This document shows, one piece after another, positions 58,714 to 64,000 of a stretch of DNA of 64,000 nt; within the stretch, counting starts at the first letter, position 1, and each line of letters opens with the position of its first letter. This stretch comes from Janthinobacterium sp051380875 (GTDB lineage: Bacteria > Pseudomonadota > Gammaproteobacteria > Burkholderiales > Burkholderiaceae_D). The stretch is taken from NCBI RefSeq assembly GCF_051380875.1, contig NZ_JBNYXW010000007.1:62001-126000 (forward strand), given 5' to 3'. Both the position numbers and the translations under genes were made by a program. Under the pieces are notes generated by a model. That model saw only the letters and a list, made by a program, of their open reading frames with translations. It did not search any database and was not told the origin of the DNA.

Positions 58714-59145
58714 TCAGGCTGATTTGTGCGGGCAGGCAGTCTTGATGCAGTTGCCATAGATGGCCAGGGCGTGTTCGGCAATTTTGAAGCCGCGCTCTTC
58801 GGCCACTTTTTGCTGGCGGATTTCGATGTCTTCGTCGAAGAATTCTTCGACCCGGCCACAGTCGAGGCACACCAGGTGGTCGTGGTGGGAGCCTTCGTTG
58901 AGTTCGAAAATTGCCTTGCCAGTTTCAAAATGGTTGCGGTTGAGCAAGCCGGCTTGTTCGAATTGCGTCAGGACACGGTAGACAGTTGCCAAGCCGACAT
59001 CCATATTCTCGGCCAGGAGGATCTTGTAGACGTCTTCTGCTGTCAGGTGGCGTACCGGGCTACTCTGGAAGATATCGAGTATCTTCAGGCGTGGCAAGGT
59101 CGCTTTCAGGCCGCTTGCCTTGAGATCACTAGGATTGTTACTCAT
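58714..59145 (-). CDS. fur: Ferric uptake regulator Fur
   Basis: 143 residues from ATG 59145; an upstream in-frame start would add 12 non-conserved residues. The winged helix contains LKATLPRLKILDIFQ and DVGLATVYRVLTQFEQAGLL. Metal-binding residues are visible in the HHDHLVCLDCGRVEEF block, with its CxxC pair. The protein is a dimeric Fe(II)-dependent repressor. Its likely targets in this window are bfd-tonB, feoAB and perhaps the PiuC-type gene. It is divergent from bamE by 123 bp, the standard betaproteobacterial arrangement. Confidence 0.97.
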   Translation of the reverse strand: MSNNPSDLKASGLKATLPRLKILDIFQSSPVRHLTAEDVYKILLAENMDVGLATVYRVLTQFEQAGLLNRNHFETGKAIFELNEGSHHDHLVCLDCGRVEEFFDEDIEIRQQKVAEERGFKIAEHALAIYGNCIKTACPHKSA

Positions 59146-59268
59146 GTTTGTTACTCGTATGTGGATCAGGTGCTTTATCATATAGCGTTTTAGCGGGGAG
59201 TGCCAAAATAAGCATTTTTTGGCTGGCCGGTCACTCCTGGCGTTTTGTTCATCAAATTGAGGTCATTT

Positions 59269-59970
59269 ATGCGCGTAACACCGGCTGTATTGCCAGCTCT
59301 CTGGCAGCGTCTTTCATTTCGAGCACCAGTCGTGGCAGGCATGGCCTGTGTCGCGCTGGCGCTGGCAGTATCTGGCTGTGCCAGCCGCGGCATCCTCGGC
59401 GAGAAGCCGGCCGTTGCTCAAAAAGAAGGCAAGGAGCTCGTCCCCGAGCAAGGCGCGCAGACGACCACCATCACGCCCCTGCAAAAATTCATGTGGTTTT
59501 TTTCGCCCTACCGTCCTGACATTCAACAAGGCAACTTTATCTCCGAAGAGATGCTGGCCCAGTTGAAAGTCGGCATGACGCGCGACCAGGTCCGCTTCAT
59601 CCTCGGCACATCCTTGCTGACCGATATTTTCCATGCCGACCGTTGGGATTATCCATTTCGCCTGGCGCGGGGCAGTGGCGAAACCACCAGCAGCCGCGTA
59701 GTCGTGTATTTTGGCAAGGATGGCAAGGTCGAGCGCTTCGAAGGCGGCAATTTGCCGACAGAGAAAGAATACATCGACCGCATCGCCGGCCCGTCGCCGT
59801 TCGCCAAAGTTGCCAAGGCCGATGTGCCTGCCGCAGCCGTACCGTCGCCCGTGGTGCCTAGCGCCGTGCCGGTCCCGGCCGATGCCGCCCCCGCCCCCGC
59901 CATTCCTGTGAGCAAGCCCGTAGTGGCACCGGCACCGGCCACGGAAACCGTCCCTGCTCCCACCAAATAA
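59269..59970 (+). CDS. bamE: Outer-membrane assembly lipoprotein BamE
   Basis: 233 residues from ATG 59269. The N-terminus has a basic, hydrophobic segment ending in the lipobox LAVSGCAS. The BamE/SmpA core includes KFMWFFSPYRPDIQQGNFISEEMLAQLKVGMTRDQVRFILGTSLL, DIFHADRWDYPFRL and VVVYFGKDGKVERF. It is a small accessory lipoprotein of the Bam complex. It is longer than E. coli BamE (113) because of a Pro/Ala/Val-rich C-terminal tail of about 60 residues (VPAAAVPSPVV and similar), probably disordered. It is divergent from fur and is followed by dapB. Confidence 0.94.
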   Translation: MRVTPAVLPALWQRLSFRAPVVAGMACVALALAVSGCASRGILGEKPAVAQKEGKELVPEQGAQTTTITPLQKFMWFFSPYRPDIQQGNFISEEMLAQLKVGMTRDQVRFILGTSLLTDIFHADRWDYPFRLARGSGETTSSRVVVYFGKDGKVERFEGGNLPTEKEYIDRIAGPSPFAKVAKADVPAAAVPSPVVPSAVPVPADAAPAPAIPVSKPVVAPAPATETVPAPTK

Positions 59971-59992
59971 TAAGTAGCTGTAAGAGAATAAT

Positions 59993-60802
59993 ATGACTGA
60001 ACTGAAAATTGCCATCGCTGGCGCCAGCGGCCGCATGGGCCATATCCTGATCGAAGCGGTCAGCAATGCGTCCGACGCCGTGCTCGCTGGCGCGCTCGAC
60101 CGCGCCGGCTCGCCGTCCCTCGGCCAGGATGCCGCTGCCTTCCTGGGCAAGCCCGCCGGCGTACTGATCGAGTCCGACCTGGCCACTGGCCTGGCAAACG
60201 CCGACTACCTGATCGATTTCACGCGCCCCGAAGGCACCTTGCAGCACCTGGCATATTGCGCCGAACACGGCATCAAGATGATCATCGGCACCACCGGTTT
60301 CGATGACGCGGGCAAGGCCGCCATTGCCGCCGCCGCCGAAAAGACGGCCATCATGTTCGCGCCGAACATGAGCGTGGGCGTGAATGTCACCATGAAGTTG
60401 CTGGAACTGGCTGCGAAAAGCCTGTCCGAAGGCTATGACATCGAGATCATCGAAGCGCATCACCGTTTCAAGGTCGATGCGCCATCGGGCACCGCCCTGC
60501 AAATGGGTGAAGTGGTGGCCGGCGCCCTTGGCCGCGACCTGAAGGAATGCGCCGTGTACGGCCGTGAAGGCGTGACGGGCGAACGCGATCCGTCGACCAT
60601 CGGCTTTGCCACCATCCGTGGCGGCGATATCGTCGGCGACCATACGGTGTTGTTTGCCGGCATCGGCGAGCGTATCGAAATCAGCCACAAATCGAGCAGC
60701 CGCGTCACCTACGCCCACGGCGCCCTGCGCGCCGCGCGGTTCCTGGCCAACAAGCCTACGGGCCTGTTCGACATGCAGGACGTGTTGTCGCTGAAGAACT
60801 AA
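59993..60802 (+). CDS. dapB: 4-hydroxy-tetrahydrodipicolinate reductase
   Basis: 269 residues. It has the NAD(P)-binding motif IAIAGASGRMGHILIEAV and the diagnostic active-site segments EIIEAHHRFKVDAPSGTAL and GFATIRGGDIVGDHTVLFAG. It reduces HTPA to tetrahydrodipicolinate in the lysine/diaminopimelate pathway. It follows bamE by 22 bp and is followed by a barstar-like gene after 13 bp. Confidence 0.98.
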   Translation: MTELKIAIAGASGRMGHILIEAVSNASDAVLAGALDRAGSPSLGQDAAAFLGKPAGVLIESDLATGLANADYLIDFTRPEGTLQHLAYCAEHGIKMIIGTTGFDDAGKAAIAAAAEKTAIMFAPNMSVGVNVTMKLLELAAKSLSEGYDIEIIEAHHRFKVDAPSGTALQMGEVVAGALGRDLKECAVYGREGVTGERDPSTIGFATIRGGDIVGDHTVLFAGIGERIEISHKSSSRVTYAHGALRAARFLANKPTGLFDMQDVLSLKN

Positions 60803-60815
60803 GGGGAGCATCGCC

Positions 60816-61142
60816 ATGCCCACTGCCATCCTGAATGGAAAAGACATCACCGATGAAGCCAGTTTTCACGCGCAATGCGCGCAGGCTTTCGGTTTCCCCG
60901 CGTTTTACGGCAACAACATGGATGCCTGGGTCGATTGTCTCAGCTATCTGCGCGACGACGAAAACATGACGCAGTTCCATTTGAAACCGAACGAAGTACT
61001 GGAAATCGTGCTCCAGGACGCAGCGGCGATGAAGGCGCAAGTGCCTGATTTGTTGGAAGAAATGGCGTTCTGTATCGCCGGCATCAATGAACGCTATGAC
61101 GATTATGGCGAAAAGCCGGCGCTGAAACTGGTGCTGAAGTAA
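60816..61142 (+). CDS. Barstar-family protein without adjacent ribonuclease
   Basis: 108 residues. It has the barstar pattern: an N-terminal strand with TAILNGKDITDEASFHAQCAQAFGFPAFYGNNMDAWVDCLSYL. The block FPAFYGNNMDAWVDCL corresponds to the barnase-binding helix-loop of barstar (YYGENLDALWDCL). Barstars block ribonucleases of the barnase type. No barnase-like gene lies beside it; it is the last gene of a dapB transcript. It may be an orphan immunity protein against a rival's toxin or a domesticated protein. Confidence 0.9.
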   Translation: MPTAILNGKDITDEASFHAQCAQAFGFPAFYGNNMDAWVDCLSYLRDDENMTQFHLKPNEVLEIVLQDAAAMKAQVPDLLEEMAFCIAGINERYDDYGEKPALKLVLK

Positions 61143-61171
61143 TGTTGAAATAATGCTGAAGTCATAAGACA

Positions 61172-61206
61172 AACGCCGGACAGTTTTGCAACTGGCCGGC
61201 GTTTTT
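61172..61206 (+). terminator. Terminator of the bamE-dapB-barstar transcript
   Basis: Stem AACGCCGG with CAGTT pairs with AACTG and CCGGCGTT (one mismatch), with a 4-nt loop. It is followed by TTTTT at 61202-61206. The convergent CaiB gene stops just to its right. Confidence 0.9.
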
Positions 61207-61208
61207 CT

Positions 61209-62456
61209 TTAGACGACCTTGCGTTCGCGCAAGCCGTCAATCTCGCTCGATTCCAGCCCCAGCCAATGCTGCAGCACCTCGTCCGTATGCTGGCCCAGTA
61301 GCGGAGGCGGCAAGCGGTATTGCACCGGCGAACCGGACAGGCGCACCGGATTGGCCACCAGTGCCACCGTGCCTGCCGTCGGATGCGCCATTTCCACTTT
61401 CAGGCCGCGCGCCACCACTTGCGGGTCGGCAAAGACCTGGTCGATGCGGTTGACTGGGCCGCAGGGCACGGCGGCCGCCTCGAAGGCGCTAATCCATTCC
61501 TGTGTCGTGCGCATGACGGTAGCCTGGCGCATCAAGGGAATCAACGTCGCCCGGTGCGCCACGCGCTGCGGATTGGTGGCGAAGCGCTCGTCCTGCGCCC
61601 ATTGCGCATGGCCGGCGATGGCGCAAAAGCGGGAAAATTGCCCGTCGTTGCCGATCGCCAGGATCATGTCGCCATCGGCGGTGGGGAAATCCTGGTACGG
61701 CACGATGTTCGGATGCGCGTTGCCCATGCGCTGGGGCACCTTGCCGCCGCACAAATAATTGGCCGCCTGGTTGCCCAGCGCCGCCACTTGCACGTCGAGC
61801 AGGGCCAGGTCGATATGCTGGCCCAGGCCCGAGCGTGTCCGTTCGGCCAGCGCCGCCTGCACGGCGATGGTGGCATACAGACCGGTCATGATGTCCGTTT
61901 GCGCCACGCCCACTTTTTGCGGTCCCGCACCCGGCTGGCCATCGGGCACGCCCGTGATGCTCATCAAGCCGCCCATGCCCTGGATCAAAAAGTCGTAGCC
62001 GGCGCGCGCGGCGTACGGGCCATCCTGGCCAAAGCCGGTGATCGAGCAATATACGAGGCGCGGATTGAGTGCCAGCAAGCTGGCCGCGTCGAGGCCATAT
62101 TGCTGCAAGCCATTTACTTTGAAATTTTCCAGCAGCACGTCCGATTCGGCAGCCAGCTTGCGCACCAGCGCCTGCCCTTCTGGCGCGGCCAGGTCGATGC
62201 ACAAGGAACGCTTGTTGCGGTTGGCGCACTGGAAATAGGCGGCTTCAGCGGTGTCGCGGCCATCCTCATCTTGCAAGTAAGGAGGACCCCATGACCGCGT
62301 ATCGTCGCCGCGGCCCGGCTGCTCGACTTTCACCACGTCGGCACCCAGGTCGGCCAGCATTTGCCCCGCCCACGGACCGGCCAGCACGCGCGACAGGTCC
62401 AGCACGCGCAAGCCGGCCAAAGGCGCGGGGCGCAAGGTGGAAGCGAGTCCGTCCAT
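61209..62456 (-). CDS. CaiB/BaiF (class III) CoA-transferase, probably glutarate-linked
   Basis: 415 residues. Class III CoA-transferase blocks are LAGLRVLDLSRVLAGPWAGQMLADLGADVVKVEQPGRGDDTRSWGPPY, with the catalytic Asp likely in VGVAQTDIMTGLYA, and the usual GFGQDGPYAARAGYDFLIQGMGGLMS. Its start codon overlaps the stop of the glutaryl-CoA dehydrogenase gene (TAATG). In pseudomonads and burkholderias a CaiB protein next to gcdH (often named GcdG) transfers CoA to glutarate. That is the most likely role here. Confidence 0.9.
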   Translation of the reverse strand: MDGLASTLRPAPLAGLRVLDLSRVLAGPWAGQMLADLGADVVKVEQPGRGDDTRSWGPPYLQDEDGRDTAEAAYFQCANRNKRSLCIDLAAPEGQALVRKLAAESDVLLENFKVNGLQQYGLDAASLLALNPRLVYCSITGFGQDGPYAARAGYDFLIQGMGGLMSITGVPDGQPGAGPQKVGVAQTDIMTGLYATIAVQAALAERTRSGLGQHIDLALLDVQVAALGNQAANYLCGGKVPQRMGNAHPNIVPYQDFPTADGDMILAIGNDGQFSRFCAIAGHAQWAQDERFATNPQRVAHRATLIPLMRQATVMRTTQEWISAFEAAAVPCGPVNRIDQVFADPQVVARGLKVEMAHPTAGTVALVANPVRLSGSPVQYRLPPPLLGQHTDEVLQHWLGLESSEIDGLRERKVV

Positions 62457-63634
62457 TAGTTGAAGGCGGCGATGCCGGTGATGGCGCGGCCAATGATCAG
62501 CGCATGCACGTCGTGCGTGCCTTCATAGGTGTTGACCACTTCCAGGTTGACCAGGTGGCGGATGACGCCGAATTCGTCGGAAATACCGTTGCCACCCATC
62601 ATGTCGCGCGCCACGCGGGCAATATCAAGCGCCTTGCCGCAGCTGTTGCGTTTCATGATCGAGGTGATTTCCACGGCAGGCGAACCTTCATCCTTCATGC
62701 GGCCCAGGCGCAAGCAGCCTTGCAAGCCCATGGTGATTTCCGTCAACATGTCGGCCAGTTTCTTTTGCACCAGTTGATTGGCCGCAAGAGGACGGCCAAA
62801 TTGCTTGCGGTCCATGGTGTACTGGCGCGCCTTCAGGTAGCAGTCTTCGGCCGCGCCCAGTGCGCCCCAGGCGATGCCGTAGCGTGCGCTGTTGAGGCAA
62901 GTGAACGGGCCTTTCAAGCCGCGCACGTCGGGGAAGGCATTTTCTTCAGGGCAGAACACTTCATCCATGACGATTTCGCCCGTGATGCTGGTGCGCAAGC
63001 CCACCTTGCCGTGGATTTCCGGCGCCGACAGGCCCTTCCAGCCTTTTTCCAGCACGAAGCCACGGATCGCGCCTTCATCGTCCTTGGCCCAGACCACGAA
63101 CACGTCGGCGATCGGGCTGTTGGTGATCCACATCTTGGCGCCGGAGATACTGTAGCCGCCCGGCACCTTGCGCGCACGCGTGACCATGCTGCCCGGATCG
63201 GAGCCGTGATCCGGTTCCGTCAAGCCGAAGCAGCCGATGAATTCGCCGGTCGCCAGCTTCGGCAGGTATTTCTGTTTGGTCTCTTCATTGCCGAAGGCAT
63301 GGATGGGCACCATCACCAAGGATGATTGCACGCTCATCATCGAGCGGTAGCCCGAATCGACGCGTTCGACTTCGCGCGCAGCCAGGCCGTAGCAGACATA
63401 GTTCAGGCCGGCGCCGCCGTACTCTTCGGGAATGGTGGTGCCCAGCAAACCCAGTTCGCCCATTTCGCGGAAGATGGCGGCATCGGTGCGGCCGTGGCGG
63501 AACGATTCGAGCACGCGCGGCACCAGGCTGCCCTGGCAGTAGTCGCGCGCCGCTTCCAGCACGGCGCGTTCGTCGCTCGTCAGTTGTTCATCCAGCAGCA
63601 GGGGGGAATTCCAGTCGAATGCAGTTTTGCTCAT
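62456..63634 (-). CDS. gcdH: Glutaryl-CoA dehydrogenase
   Basis: 392 residues from ATG 63634 (GTG 63637 is an adjacent in-frame alternative). Family motifs are GCFGLTEPDHGSDPGSMVTRAR (FAD site), GLKGPFTCLNSARYGIAWGALGAAEDC, RKQFGRPLAANQLVQKKLADM, and the C-terminal YEGTHDVHALIIGRAITG with the catalytic Glu. It oxidises and decarboxylates glutaryl-CoA to crotonyl-CoA in lysine and tryptophan breakdown, passing electrons to ETF. It is first in an operon with the CoA-transferase. A LysR gene lies divergently 161 bp away. Confidence 0.95.
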   Translation of the reverse strand: MSKTAFDWNSPLLLDEQLTSDERAVLEAARDYCQGSLVPRVLESFRHGRTDAAIFREMGELGLLGTTIPEEYGGAGLNYVCYGLAAREVERVDSGYRSMMSVQSSLVMVPIHAFGNEETKQKYLPKLATGEFIGCFGLTEPDHGSDPGSMVTRARKVPGGYSISGAKMWITNSPIADVFVVWAKDDEGAIRGFVLEKGWKGLSAPEIHGKVGLRTSITGEIVMDEVFCPEENAFPDVRGLKGPFTCLNSARYGIAWGALGAAEDCYLKARQYTMDRKQFGRPLAANQLVQKKLADMLTEITMGLQGCLRLGRMKDEGSPAVEITSIMKRNSCGKALDIARVARDMMGGNGISDEFGVIRHLVNLEVVNTYEGTHDVHALIIGRAITGIAAFN

Positions 63635-63795
63635 CACAGGCCTCGCAGGTGAGCGCCGGTGATCGGCGCGAAGATTGAATAAGACTCATGGTAGATTTTT
63701 GCCTGGCCTTGCGCAAACGATTTATTCGCACCCAGACATGCGCCGGGCGCATATCTTGCGCCATACTGTGGTCTTTGATAGCCGCTGCCCACGCC

Positions 63796-64000
63796 ATGAC
63801 CCGTAAAATTCCCATGCTGCAAGCGCTGAATTGTTTCGAGGCGGCCGCGCGCCACCAAAGCTACACGCATGCGGCGCATGAACTGTCGCTGACGCAAAGC
63901 GCTGTGTCGCGGCAGATCGCCTCTTTGGAAAGTTTTCTGGGGGTGCAACTGTTTCAGCGCACGCGCCATGGCGTACTGCTGACGGCCGCCGGCGCCGCGT
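63796..64000 (+). CDS. LysR-family regulator, 5' end only (probably of gcdH)
   Basis: From ATG 63796 to the window end only about 68 codons are visible. They encode a LysR helix-turn-helix (MLQALNCFEAAARHQSYTHAAHELSLTQSAVSRQIASLESFLGVQLFQRTRHGVLLTAAG). The N-terminal pattern is close to GcvA and GcdR-type members. Divergence from the gcdH operon is typical of GcdR, which activates glutarate utilisation. The effector domain lies outside the window. Confidence 0.9.
   Translation, partial: MTRKIPMLQALNCFEAAARHQSYTHAAHELSLTQSAVSRQIASLESFLGVQLFQRTRHGVLLTAAGAA

Noticed and set aside
60816..61142. A type II toxin-antitoxin pair around the barstar gene
   Set aside because: The neighbours are dapB and, convergently, a CoA-transferase. 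There is no small toxin gene on either strand.
1..64000. tRNA, rRNA, riboswitch or CRISPR features
   Set aside because: I saw no tRNA-like cloverleaf ends with GGTTCRA loops, no rRNA sequence, no regular spaced repeats and no riboswitch core that I could support by eye. A covariance-model scan would be needed to exclude them formally.

Overview
The window looks like chromosomal DNA of a high-GC betaproteobacterium. Oxalobacteraceae (Janthinobacterium, Duganella or Massilia type) is the best guess. The reasons are the protein sequences as I recognise them, the amgK-murU / lptD-surA-pdxA-rsmA arrangement, the fur / bamE-dapB arrangement, and abundant short intergenic palindromes. This is recognition from memory, not a database search. 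Most of the window is ordinary, densely packed housekeeping and catabolic DNA. I saw no rRNA, tRNA, CRISPR array, prophage or plasmid functions. The only mobile-element gene is one solitary tnpB.

Layout. 0-9 kb: a partial YccS-type membrane protein, an M14 carboxypeptidase, a small secreted protein, an S46 dipeptidyl-peptidase, a GlsB/YeaQ membrane protein, and a cytochrome b561 gene with two YceI genes. 8.6-11 kb: purB and a YibF-like glutathione transferase. 11-17 kb: an iron island with bfr, a PiuC-type dioxygenase, tonB, bfd, feoA, feoB and a Cys-rich FeoB partner, with a near-consensus Fur box and weaker candidates. 17-21 kb: a GH3 beta-N-acetylhexosaminidase, an FMN-binding glutamate-synthase-like protein and a second GST. 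21.2-22.5 kb: a tnpB element without tnpA. 22.5-25.4 kb: a FEN-like exonuclease, a degenerate receiver protein, and nudJ-mnmA. 25.8-28.7 kb: pntAA-pntAB-pntB. 28.8-34.1 kb (minus strand): a diguanylate cyclase and the amgK-murU-pepP-ubiH-like operon. 34.2-39.9 kb: lptD, surA, pdxA, rsmA.

39.9-48 kb holds a coherent set: a LysR regulator, porin, polyamine-type ABC importer (binding protein, two permeases, ATPase), nucleoside hydrolase and adenosine-deaminase-like enzyme. I infer uptake and breakdown of a purine nucleoside or similar compound. 48-55 kb is a valine-degradation operon (mmsA, acyl-CoA dehydrogenase, enoyl-CoA hydratase, 3-hydroxyisobutyryl-CoA hydrolase, mmsB). A ScfR/RamB-type regulator is divergent from it, and striking palindromes lie between them. 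55-57.5 kb: two tandem repeat-containing lipoproteins and a HAD hydrolase. 57.6-61.2 kb: hrcA, fur, bamE, dapB and an orphan barstar. 61.2-64 kb: glutaryl-CoA dehydrogenase with a CoA-transferase and a divergent LysR gene cut by the window end.

The most interesting points are four. The TnpB lacks the usual RuvC-II glutamate but keeps a plausible right end and guide scaffold. Two sets of related intergenic palindromes (7.2 and 12.7 kb; 11.0 and 58.6 kb) are present. Paired palindromes sit in front of the valine operon. The nucleoside cluster uses a PotABCD-like transporter. I did not find an obviously new multi-gene system.
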